Shown here one piece after another: positions 1 through 5,563 of a DNA stretch of 5,694 bases. Source of the stretch: Desulfobacteraceae bacterium (GTDB lineage Bacteria; Desulfobacterota; DSM-4660; Desulfatiglandales; Desulfatiglandaceae). Made by a program: the position numbers and the translations under genes. Every line of letters begins with the position of its first letter. Position 1 is the stretch's first letter. Below the pieces are notes generated by a model that saw only the letters and a list, made by a program, of their open reading frames with translations, had not been told where the DNA came from and ran no database searches. The DNA lies in contig DAOWOF010000162.1 in assembly GCA_030642205.1 (NCBI GenBank), positions 1 through 5,694 of the forward strand, given 5' to 3'.

Positions 1-354
1 AATCGTATTGATCTATATGCTGCTGAGCGCCAGATCATCGGGATAGATCATGGAGAAGTAGGGGCTATTCTTTTGAGACGCTGGAAGTTTCCTGAGAAAA
101 TTGCTTCAACGATCGATGTGCATCACAAAAATGAAGTCCCTAAAGAAGCCAATTCTTATGATGTCGCGATATTGAGGGTGGCTGATAATCTTGCCATGGA
201 ATTCGCCTGTGAGGGAGGCAATTATGAGACACCTGAACTACTGGAAAAAGATCTCACGACTCTGGAAATAAATGTGGATGGTTTAAATGATTTAAAGGCC
301 TTTCTAGAAAGTGGCCGCGATGGAATAATGGCTTTTTTCAATGCGATAAACTAA
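1..354 (+). CDS. HDOD-domain protein, C-terminal part (5' end outside the window)
   Basis: The reading frame is open from the first base and stops with TAA at 352-354, so about 117 residues of the C-terminus are present. The visible protein contains a segment of the form G-I-D-H-G-E-V-G-A-I-L-L-x-R-W-x-F-P-E, followed by I-D-V-H-H. This is the typical C-terminal half of an HDOD domain (a metal-independent relative of HD hydrolases), where the H-x-x-V-G-x-x-L and the later HH pair are the usual landmarks. A later stretch (V-A-I-L-R-V-A-D-N-L-A) fits the helix that follows in this family. HDOD proteins are soluble signalling or regulatory proteins in many proteobacteria; the exact role cannot be told from this fragment, and any partner domain would lie upstream. 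A TTG inside the frame at 73 is not a start, because the conserved motif begins before it. The gene converges on tolB and is not part of that operon. Confidence 0.8.
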   Translation, partial: NRIDLYAAERQIIGIDHGEVGAILLRRWKFPEKIASTIDVHHKNEVPKEANSYDVAILRVADNLAMEFACEGGNYETPELLEKDLTTLEINVDGLNDLKAFLESGRDGIMAFFNAIN

Positions 355-461
355 GAAGTTGTCCGAAAACAAGCTGGACAATATCGTGCTCATATTCAGG
401 TTGGATTTTTAGTTGTTGCGCTACATTGAGGATTTTGTAATCGAATTCTAGTCTCACTTTA
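355..461. other. Convergent gap between the HDOD gene and tolB; no pal gene
   Basis: Only 107 bases separate the two stop codons, too few for pal, which commonly follows tolB. On the minus strand one frame stays open from inside tolB, through this gap, to position 338. The part lying beyond tolB reads as about 40 ordinary-looking residues (K-V-R-L-E-F-D-Y-K-I-L-N-V-A and so on) but has no start codon of its own. It could be a degenerate gene end, a copy of a dispersed repeat, or chance. No function is assigned. Confidence 0.4.
359..381. terminator. Small stem-loop between convergent genes, weak terminator candidate
   Basis: TTGTCC (359-364) pairs perfectly with GGACAA (376-381) around an 11-nt loop. 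It lies 5 bases after the HDOD stop codon and downstream of tolB on the other strand, where a shared terminator would be expected. Neither side has a proper T-tract (the minus-strand side continues CTTCTTAG), so intrinsic termination would be weak. The TTGTCCGAAAAC part also resembles the terminal sequence of the MITE-like element at 4416-4585 (TGTCC-x-AAAAC), so it may instead be a transposon-end remnant. Confidence 0.25.
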
Positions 462-1805
462 TTAAGGAGACCAGGACGGACAGGTATAATCACCCTTGCC
501 AAAGGTAATTCTTTTCTGATTCTGACCAGTTGCATTCATGATATAGAGATTATAGCGCCCTTCCCTGTCAGAGCTGAAAATAATATATCTGCCATCAGGA
601 GACCAACAGGGATCTTCATTATTCCCCTGGTTTTTCGTTAATTGTTTTAGTTGGCCATCATGTGGATTCAACGTAAATAGATCGAAAAAGGATCCTTCTT
701 TGGAAACAAATACAATCTGATCCATGACTGACCAGGATGGGGAACTGTTATATTTACCCTTGAAAGTCAATCTTTGCTTTTTTCTATCCGCAATGGTCAT
801 GATATAAATATCTGGATTACCGGAACGGTTGGATACATAGGCAATTTTATTTCCTTTAGGAGAAAATGTGGGGGATACATCGATACCCCAGTAATTGGTA
901 AGACGGCTTATGATCTTTCCTGTCAGATCCATTGTGAAGAGATCAGGGTTCCCCTTAATACTTAAAGTCAAGGCCATCATATTGCCATCGGGAAACCATG
1001 TCGCGCCGATATTAAGTCCGGGCCGGGATGAAATCCTTTTCGTAATTCCGGAAGCAAGATTTCTCATATATAATTTCGGCCCATTATCTTTATAAGAAGT
1101 ATAGACAAGTTTTTGTCCGTCAGGAGACAAGCGCGGTAACAAGGTAATATTTTTATCAAAGGTCAATTGTATTTGATTATAACCATCATAATCACAGTAA
1201 AAGATCTCTTTATAGCCTGAGGCGTTACTTACAAAGGCCAAATGAGTTTGAGTTATGCCATTATGTCCTGTTAATTTACGTATAATGGAATTACTAAGAC
1301 TATGCATTAAGTGACGAGAATCTTTTCTCTGCCCAATTACCTTTTTACTTAAAATTGATTTACCCCAAAAGACATCATATAATTTAACCTCAATTAAGAT
1401 CTTATTTCCCACGTAGTAATATGCGCCCATCAATAACAGCTCAGCCCCAATAACAGACCAGTCTTTAAAAATTATATTATCCAATGATCCGAGATTGTTT
1501 TTCTCCACCAGAAATGATGACTTGTCCATGACCTTGAAATAGGAGCTTATTTCAAGGTCATTTGATATTATTCCAGGAAGTTCTGCTGTCAGGGCTGCAT
1601 TATGATTCTGAAGGTTATTTATGTTTATAAAATCAGGGATGGCAACTTTTATTTTAGGTATGGAAGGAGAATTAATATCAATATAAAGACGCCCTGAACT
1701 GCAAGGGATGATAGTAAAAAATGTAGACAGGAAGATGCCAAATATAACCAGACATGAAATAATATTTGATTGGTTGAAATTATTTCTCATTTTAATATTT
1801 ATCAT
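462..1805 (-). CDS. tolB: TolB, periplasmic beta-propeller protein of the Tol-Pal system
   Basis: The 447-residue protein has the full TolB layout. A basic/polar start (1-14) and a hydrophobic segment (about 15-34) form an export signal, with cleavage likely near residues 35-39. There is a Cys at 35, but Pro precedes it, so a lipobox is doubtful. The alpha/beta N-terminal domain (about 39-180) includes K-V-A-I-P-D-F near 53-59 and N-D-L-E-x-S-x-Y-F-K-V at 82-92, both typical of TolB. Residues 185-447 form a six-bladed propeller with PD40-type repeats of the form F/W-S-P-D-G-x-x-I-x-F-x-S (around 226, 270, 314, 358 and 401), ending in P-S-W-S-P. TolB binds TolA and Pal in the periplasm and helps control outer-membrane constriction. 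ATG at 1805 is the only start in the frame after the preceding in-frame stop. Its ribosome site is poor: AAGGG ends 16 nt upstream, so translation may depend on coupling. It is the last tol gene; no pal follows. Residues 83-93 are coded by a perfect inverted repeat. Confidence 0.95.
   Translation of the reverse strand: MINIKMRNNFNQSNIISCLVIFGIFLSTFFTIIPCSSGRLYIDINSPSIPKIKVAIPDFININNLQNHNAALTAELPGIISNDLEISSYFKVMDKSSFLVEKNNLGSLDNIIFKDWSVIGAELLLMGAYYYVGNKILIEVKLYDVFWGKSILSKKVIGQRKDSRHLMHSLSNSIIRKLTGHNGITQTHLAFVSNASGYKEIFYCDYDGYNQIQLTFDKNITLLPRLSPDGQKLVYTSYKDNGPKLYMRNLASGITKRISSRPGLNIGATWFPDGNMMALTLSIKGNPDLFTMDLTGKIISRLTNYWGIDVSPTFSPKGNKIAYVSNRSGNPDIYIMTIADRKKQRLTFKGKYNSSPSWSVMDQIVFVSKEGSFFDLFTLNPHDGQLKQLTKNQGNNEDPCWSPDGRYIIFSSDREGRYNLYIMNATGQNQKRITFGKGDYTCPSWSP
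1528..1561. repeat. Perfect 14-bp inverted repeat with 6-bp loop inside tolB
   Basis: ATGACCTTGAAATA (1528-1541) and TATTTCAAGGTCAT (1548-1561) are exact reverse complements around GGAGCT. The DNA or mRNA can fold into a 14-bp perfect stem. It codes for D-L-E-I-S-S-Y-F-K-V-M (TolB residues 83-93), a conserved part of the N-terminal domain, so the symmetry coexists with a preserved protein sequence. It sits mid-gene with no T-tract, so it is not a terminator. Confidence 0.9.
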
Positions 1806-1815
1806 ACTATTATAA

Positions 1816-1860
1816 TTAAAACCCTTGTAAAAAAGTCGCTCCGTGAGCTTTTATGCCCAT
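1816..1860 (-). other. 14-codon reading frame overlapping the tolA stop, possible coupling ORF
   Basis: The tolA-like stop codon overlaps an ATG as TGATG (1862-1858). The frame that begins there codes for 14 residues (M-G-I-K-A-H-G-A-T-F-L-Q-G-F) and stops with TAA at 1818-1816, ten bases before the tolB ATG. Ribosomes finishing tolA could restart here and be delivered next to tolB, which has only a poor ribosome site. The peptide resembles nothing I know. The arrangement is visible; the function is inferred, and chance is quite possible. Confidence 0.2.
1829..1848 (-). terminator. Weak hairpin with T6 in the tolA-tolB gap
   Basis: On the minus strand GCTC (1848-1845) pairs with GAGC (1841-1838) around a 3-nt loop, and a run of six T (1834-1829) follows after GAC. 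A four-pair stem is short for an intrinsic terminator, but its place between tolA and tolB could slightly reduce tolB expression. Confidence 0.2.
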
Positions 1861-2657
1861 CATGATTGGAGTTCATTAAGATTAAATGTGATTTCAATCT
1901 CATCGGATGTTTTATGATATCCATCCGGAAAAGCGGGTAAGGGATCTGATTTTCTGACAGCCTTGATTACCGAGTTGTTAAATAGAGCATTGGATGATCG
2001 CTTTTTAAAATGTATATCCAAAATACTGCCATTCTCTTTAACTTTTAATATTACAACCGCTTCCGGACATTCCTTATTTTGGGAGATCGCAAGTGCAACC
2101 GGATAAGACCAGTTTCCTTTAATCTTTTCTCCTATTGCCAGCTGATACATCCTGATTGAAATACTGTTGATATTCTTAACCCTTGGTACTGATCGTTTGT
2201 TTTTTACTTCCTCCGAGATTTTATTTAAAGCCTGTTCAAGCATGTCATTTTCAGATATCTTAACCTTGGGTTTAATTTTGGCCAAGGCTTCTTCAATAAG
2301 TTTTGTCGTAGTTGTTTTTTTCAGCTCAATATCAGGCTTTCTTTGGATGTGCTTTTTACTGATAAGCACAGATTTTTTTTCCTTTTTTAGTGAACCTATA
2401 CGTTTTGTTGAAACCGCCTTGGATATTCCCTTACCCAATTTAATAGTTTTATTTGAGCCGGTTTTCCTTATCTTGAGCGATGAAGATGATAGATCGACAA
2501 GTTTGACTTGATAAATTACTTCATCTATCTTTCTTACATCCACCGGATCTGACGCAAACAAGAAAAGCAAGAGCAGCAAAAGGTGGAAAACAGTCGATAA
2601 GCCGATCATCTTGCCCCACTTCGGCTCTCTTATTATTATGGAACTAGGCACACTCAT
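1860..2657 (-). CDS. tolA: TolA-like (TonB-type C-terminal domain) energy-transducing protein
   Basis: This 265-residue protein has the three-part TolA/TonB design. A short cytoplasmic start leads into one membrane helix (about 17-36) bearing S21-x-x-x-H25, the SxxxH motif that in TolA and TonB contacts the proton-driven motor. Residues 37-165 are a basic, lysine-rich periplasmic linker. Residues 168-262 are a TolA/TonB C-terminal domain: I-K-G-N-W-x-x-P (179-186), a central Cys at 197, V-V-I-L-K-V-K-E-N-G-S-I (201-212), then F-x-x-S-V-I-K-A-V-x-K-S-D-P-L-P (226-241). It links the TolQ-TolR motor in the inner membrane to TolB/Pal. E. coli TolA is about 420 residues with a long alanine-rich helix; here the stalk is much shorter and charged. 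Annotation as TonB is possible from sequence alone, but its place between tolR and tolB supports TolA. AAGGA (2669-2665) seven bases before the ATG fixes the start. It begins 16 nt after tolR. Confidence 0.88.
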   Translation of the reverse strand: MSVPSSIIIREPKWGKMIGLSTVFHLLLLLLFLFASDPVDVRKIDEVIYQVKLVDLSSSSLKIRKTGSNKTIKLGKGISKAVSTKRIGSLKKEKKSVLISKKHIQRKPDIELKKTTTTKLIEEALAKIKPKVKISENDMLEQALNKISEEVKNKRSVPRVKNINSISIRMYQLAIGEKIKGNWSYPVALAISQNKECPEAVVILKVKENGSILDIHFKKRSSNALFNNSVIKAVRKSDPLPAFPDGYHKTSDEIEITFNLNELQS

Positions 2658-2673
2658 AAAGGTTTCCTTGACA

Positions 2674-3075
2674 TCAATCCAAAGGCTCGGTAACCATTCC
2701 TAATTGTTCTATTCCCGCTCCCTTTATTTTGGACATCACCTGGATGACAAAGCCATAAGGCACCTCTTTGTCTGCCCGAAGGAGGATCCCTTTTTCATCC
2801 CTGTTTTCAAATATCTTTTTAATTTTAAGCTCCAGTCTGTTTAATTTAATCCTGTGGTTTTCCAAAAATATTTTCTTATTCTTGTTGATGCTTATAATCA
2901 GAGGATCTTTATCGTTTTTTAGATATTTTGAAGTTGTCTGAGGAAGGTTTACTGTAACCCCCTGGATCATCATTGGAGCTGTCACCATAAAAATGATGAG
3001 AAGTACAAGCATTACGTCTACAAGCGGAGTAACATTGATTTGAGACATAAACCTGTTATCATTATTATCATACAT
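2674..3075 (-). CDS. tolR: TolR, ExbD/TolR-family proton-channel subunit
   Basis: The 133-residue protein matches the ExbD/TolR family over its full length. The N-terminus carries I-N-V-T-P-L-V-D-V-M-L-V-L-L-I-I-F-M-V-T-A-P (13-34), the single membrane helix with Asp20, which corresponds to the proton-carrying Asp23 of E. coli TolR. The periplasmic domain ends with L-R-A-D-K-x-V-P-Y-G (99-108), then V-M-S-x-I-K-x-A-G-I-x-x-L-G-M-V-T-E-P (113-131), the family's conserved C-terminal block. With TolQ it forms the inner-membrane motor that uses the proton gradient to drive TolA. A clear ribosome site, AGGA at 3086-3083 with a 7-nt spacer, supports ATG at 3075. It follows tolQ by 61 nt and precedes the tolA-like gene by 16 nt, so co-transcription is expected. 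ExbD is the sister family, but tolB downstream settles the name. Confidence 0.95.
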   Translation of the reverse strand: MYDNNDNRFMSQINVTPLVDVMLVLLIIFMVTAPMMIQGVTVNLPQTTSKYLKNDKDPLIISINKNKKIFLENHRIKLNRLELKIKKIFENRDEKGILLRADKEVPYGFVIQVMSKIKGAGIEQLGMVTEPLD

Positions 3076-3136
3076 GGACTTATCCTGGAAATGGTGCTGT
3101 TTATAGCAAAATTTATCGCAAATTAGCCCTTATTAT

Positions 3137-3910
3137 CTAAGGCTTAGCTTTTTTTTGTGAATATTTTTTAAAGGACTGCCTTTCAATTGTACTCAAGAAA
3201 TCAGACGTAAAAATATCCATCTCAGCCTTTAGGGTAAGCAGCTTATAATTAAAATGGTTAAAGGCCATAACTGCGGGTATCGCAACAGCCAAACCAGCAG
3301 CAGTTGCAATGAGAGCCTCTGAAATCCCAGGAGCGACTACAGCCAAATTTGCTGATCCCTTAATACCGATCCCCCTAAAAGCCTCCATTATCCCCCATAC
3401 TGTGCCAAAAAGTCCAATAAAAGGAGCAGTATTGCCGGTAGTAGCCAGGAAGCTAATTCCCCGTTCCAGATGTTTAATCTGATCAATTGAAGTTTTTTTC
3501 AATGACCTTACCAAATTTTCCATTATTATTTGTTGGGAGAGTAAGGTTTCTTCAGCTCTACCCATTGAAGCATCTTTGCCTTTTGATAGTGCCTTAATAT
3601 TCCACATGCGCAAAAATTCTTTATATCCGGAAGCAAACATATGAGCGACAGGACTTGCAGAGCAAGTCTTCCATTCATCATAAGTCTTGTTTAGATCCAT
3701 CTCGTCCCAAAAAAGATCGACAAATTTTTTTGTTTCCCGCTGCGCTTTTTTAAATAATATAAATTTAAAAAAAACAATCGCCCATGAAATAATGGAAAAG
3801 GCCAGCAGGACAAATAGAACAAATTTAACCATATAGCCGGCATGAATAACCATCTGCAAGACATCATGGCCTAAGGGGTTATCTATTATAACAGAGGAAG
3901 ATATTGGCAT
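3137..3910 (-). CDS. tolQ: TolQ, MotA/TolQ/ExbB-family proton-channel protein
   Basis: The 257-residue protein has the family's three membrane helices: about 27-52, 152-177 and 195-218. A cytoplasmic segment lies between the first two. The family's signature blocks are intact: L-E-R-G-I-S-F-L-A-T-T-G-N-T-A-P-F-I-G-L-F-G-T-V-W-G-I (148-174) and G-I-S-E-A-L-I-A-T-A-A-G-L-A-V-A-I-P-A-V (195-214). Thr170 and Thr203 lie at the positions of the polar, channel-lining threonines of E. coli TolQ. TolQ forms a ring around TolR helices and couples proton flow to movement of TolA. It is somewhat longer than E. coli TolQ (230 residues), mostly through extra residues at both ends. It is the first gene of the operon; a promoter lies about 65-90 bases upstream. 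The ribosome site before ATG 3910 is a purine-rich GAGAG, weaker than those of tolR and tolA. Confidence 0.95.
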   Translation of the reverse strand: MPISSSVIIDNPLGHDVLQMVIHAGYMVKFVLFVLLAFSIISWAIVFFKFILFKKAQRETKKFVDLFWDEMDLNKTYDEWKTCSASPVAHMFASGYKEFLRMWNIKALSKGKDASMGRAEETLLSQQIIMENLVRSLKKTSIDQIKHLERGISFLATTGNTAPFIGLFGTVWGIMEAFRGIGIKGSANLAVVAPGISEALIATAAGLAVAIPAVMAFNHFNYKLLTLKAEMDIFTSDFLSTIERQSFKKYSQKKAKP

Positions 3911-3974
3911 AGTATTCTCTCTTTCAATATATAGCTTTCGTTAATCCTGCTCTTTTGATTCATCTCAGACATTC

Positions 3975-4002
3975 ATTATACTGATTTTATGTACCTCTGC
4001 AA
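3975..4002 (-). promoter_or_regulatory. Sigma70-type promoter for the tolQ-tolR-tolA-tolB operon
   Basis: Read on the minus strand, a perfect -10 box TATAAT (3980-3975) follows a TTGCAG -35 box (4002-3997) after a 16-bp spacer. Transcription would start near 3968, leaving a 5' leader of about 58 nt before the tolQ ATG. It is the best promoter match close to tolQ. The -35 is only a half match, so an activator could contribute. Confidence 0.6.
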
Positions 4003-4415
4003 CCACAGTCTATCCCCTAATCAACAGACAAATAAAAAACCGGGTTATTCTTTGTCATTTTGGAGATAAATTAACAAGCTGGAGGAATAATTCATAACGA
4101 TTATTAATTTATTAAAGGGTGTTGTAAAGATAGATATTTTGCTTAATTATATTAAATGGTTATAATATAAGATTGTTCTGCAATGTATGTGCCAGTTGTT
4201 CTGTTTTAAATAATTTAAACTGATTAAGCTTGGATTTTAAATGCACCAAAAGCATTTTTCTTGACATTGCAAACATAGAGGCCTTGAAAAAATGCTTGAT
4301 TTTTAACATATTACAGCACTAACCTAATCTTTGTACAAAACACTTTACAAGACCTTTCTTATTCGTTAATTTTATATATAAATAAAAATTGATATCGTAT
4401 CAAGGCAGATTTACT
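4003..4415. other. AT-rich non-coding stretch between the tol promoter and the MITE-like element
   Basis: I find no credible gene here on either strand. A strong ribosome-site-like GGAGGA at 4081-4086 is followed by an ATA codon and an early stop, not by a usable frame. The stretch is rich in A/T runs. Apart from the hairpin arms at 4239-4297, I see no ordered repeat. It could hold upstream activator sites for tolQ, but none is recognisable. Confidence 0.5.
4239..4297. repeat. Three mutually complementary arms (alternative hairpins)
   Basis: AAATGC (4239-4244) can pair with GCATTT (4252-4257) around a 7-nt loop. The overlapping AAGCATTTTTC (4250-4260) can instead pair with GAAAAAATGCTT (4286-4297), an 11-pair arm with one extra base and a 25-nt spacer. 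Only one of the two folds can form at a time. No gene or promoter is recognisable beside it, so a role is unproven and the AT-rich setting makes chance folds likelier. Confidence 0.4.
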
Positions 4416-4585
4416 CTAGGAGACTGTCCTAAAACCGCTATTTTTTTCAAATCAAGGCGTTTTTAAAAAATAAGCACAGTCATATATTTGATATCAGAGT
4501 CTCGCAAGCTCGCTTACCTATGAACATTGTTTTTTCAAAATAACGCAGAGTTGGGGGAAAAGGACATCCTCGGACAGGCTCCCAG
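4416..4585. mobile_element. MITE-like element with long imperfect terminal inverted repeats, about 170 bp
   Basis: The left end CTAGGAGACTGTCC (4416-4429) and the reverse complement of the right end (4572-4585, CTGGGAGCCTGTCC) agree at 12 of 14 positions. The similarity resumes deeper in: CAAATCAAGGCGTTTTT then A-run (4448-4470) against the reverse complement of 4530-4553 (CAACTCTGCGTTATTTT then G and A-run), with small gaps. The arms are therefore about 55 bp each, enclosing about 60 bp. There is no open frame of note inside, so it is non-autonomous if mobile. The GGAG-x-CTGTCC-x-AAAA end resembles the termini of some insertion sequences, but I cannot name the family. No clear target duplication is seen at these edges. 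It lies between the two divergent genes and does not break either. Confidence 0.65.
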
Positions 4586-4637
4586 GCTACATCAATATTA
4601 ATTTATTGAGACAAAAATACTTGTTATATTGAATAGT

Positions 4638-4664
4638 TTGACCATATGAGATTTTCCGTATAAT
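4638..4664 (+). promoter_or_regulatory. Sigma70-type promoter for the reductase gene
   Basis: TTGACC (4638-4643, five of six matches to consensus) and a perfect TATAAT (4659-4664) are separated by 15 bp, slightly shorter than ideal. Transcription would start near 4671, giving a leader of about 50 nt before the ATG at 4722. It lies 52 bases to the right of the MITE-like element, so the element does not provide these boxes. Confidence 0.6.
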
Positions 4665-4721
4665 CAGCCGCAAGCGACCTTATCATCAAGAATTAGCAAC
4701 TTACTTAACAAGATAAAAACA

Positions 4722-5456
4722 ATGATTAATAGAATTGTGGTCTATGGGGGAAACGGATTTGTTGGCTCCGTGATTGTAGAAAAAATCGCGAAAAATGGTT
4801 TTTTTTGCACAAGTATTTCTCGTACGGGCAAAAAAAATCCGCATTTAAACGGCAGGAATGAAGAATGGATGAAAAAGGTCGAATGGATCAGGGGAGACGC
4901 AAGTGATCCTGATTTGTCCATTTTGGCTGAAGCAAATGCGATTATTATTTCAATTGGTTCTCCTCCGCTTCCAACATTTTCTAAACAAGCATTTGATGAA
5001 CAAATCTTTAAGAACGGAGAAACAAATGAATCAGTGATTGAAGCTGCAAAAAAGGCAAATGTAAATCAGGTGGTTTTAATAAGCGCTCATGTGCCTAATA
5101 TATTGAAACGGAAAGGTTTCGGCTATTATGCTGGCAAACGCAAAGCATTTATTGCTGCCAAAAAATTTGTTAAATCATCTCCTCACAGAACGGCCGTGGT
5201 TCTGAAACCCAGCGGCATTTATGGAACACGATATACTAAAAGCGGTGTACCAATTCCACTTTGGCTATTTATGAAACCAATTTCATATATCCAGCGTGTG
5301 CTGCCTGCTTTTATAACCAGGCATCTCCCTGCCAAGTTAGTGTCAGTAGAAGAAGTGGCAAGCGCCGCGGCAAAAGCTGCTATTGAAATAATTAATAGTA
5401 AAAATCAGTTGCTGGTTATTGAGAATGAACAGATTATTAAAACTTATTTTCCATAG
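4722..5456 (+). CDS. NAD(P)-binding atypical short-chain dehydrogenase/reductase, NDUFA9/Coq11-like
   Basis: The 244-residue protein opens with a Rossmann nucleotide-binding fold: strand I-V-V-Y then G-G-N-G-F-V-G (9-15), the GxxGxxG form used by extended/atypical SDR proteins. R34 after the second strand (S-I-S-R-T-G) hints at NADP preference. G-D-A-S-D-P (58-63) and I-I-I-S-I-G-S (74-80) mark the next strands. Ser121 and Y135-x-x-x-K139 occupy catalytic-type positions, followed by L-K-P-S-G-I-Y-G-T-R (161-170), akin to the R-P-G-x-I-Y-G block of this group. V-S-V-E-E-V-A (208-214) is the typical late helix. The pattern recalls the atypical SDRs related to complex I subunit NDUFA9 and yeast Coq11; many of these bind quinone- or lipid-linked partners, but the substrate here is unknown. 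ATG 4722 is supported because the fold begins at residue 4; no Shine-Dalgarno site is visible before it. It appears to be a single-gene unit. Confidence 0.85.
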   Translation: MINRIVVYGGNGFVGSVIVEKIAKNGFFCTSISRTGKKNPHLNGRNEEWMKKVEWIRGDASDPDLSILAEANAIIISIGSPPLPTFSKQAFDEQIFKNGETNESVIEAAKKANVNQVVLISAHVPNILKRKGFGYYAGKRKAFIAAKKFVKSSPHRTAVVLKPSGIYGTRYTKSGVPIPLWLFMKPISYIQRVLPAFITRHLPAKLVSVEEVASAAAKAAIEIINSKNQLLVIENEQIIKTYFP

Positions 5457-5506
5457 CCCGGATTTTTTGATTTACTCTATAGTTTTTTAAACAGTGGCAA
5501 CTTGTT

Positions 5507-5563
5507 CTCCGCCCTCACAAGATCCAGGGTGGAGTATAATCATACCCTATAATCTATTTTTTT
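5507..5563 (+). terminator. Stem-loop after the reductase gene with an alternative pairing and T7 tract
   Basis: CTCCGCCCT (5507-5515) pairs with AGGGTGGAG (5526-5534) in nine pairs including one G-T, around a 10-nt loop: a stable GC-rich stem in AT-rich DNA, 50 bases after the stop codon. The AGGGT arm can also pair with ACCCT (5544-5548), nearer a run of seven T (5557-5563). The T-tract lies 8 bases from the second fold and 22 from the first, farther than in a classic intrinsic terminator. Termination of the reductase transcript is the simplest reading; an attenuator for a gene beyond the window is another. Confidence 0.4.

Noticed and set aside
465..535. Minus-strand ATG at 535 as start of a 65-codon gene
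   Set aside because: Its first third only overlaps tolB in another frame and it has no ribosome site. Only the part beyond tolB is worth noting, and it is described as a possible remnant.
774..1095. Two plus-strand open frames (774-965 and 895-1095)
   Set aside because: They lie antisense to the tolB propeller region, have no ribosome site or family character, and tolB coding evidence is strong.
2167..2511. Plus-strand frame of 114 codons rich in Phe, Ser and Leu
   Set aside because: It is the antisense of the lysine-rich TolA linker, where Lys codons read backward as Phe/Leu. The hydrophobic look is an artefact.
4043..4095. Minus-strand 16-codon frame starting at ATG 4095
   Set aside because: It has no ribosome site and no conserved character; it is consistent with chance in AT-rich DNA.
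4081..4110. GGAGGA ribosome site with a small gene after it
   Set aside because: The following triplets give ATA rather than a usual start and reach a TAA stop within seven codons.
4261..4289. TTGACA at 4261-4266 as a plus-strand promoter
   Set aside because: No acceptable -10 box lies 15-19 bases downstream, and no gene follows nearby.
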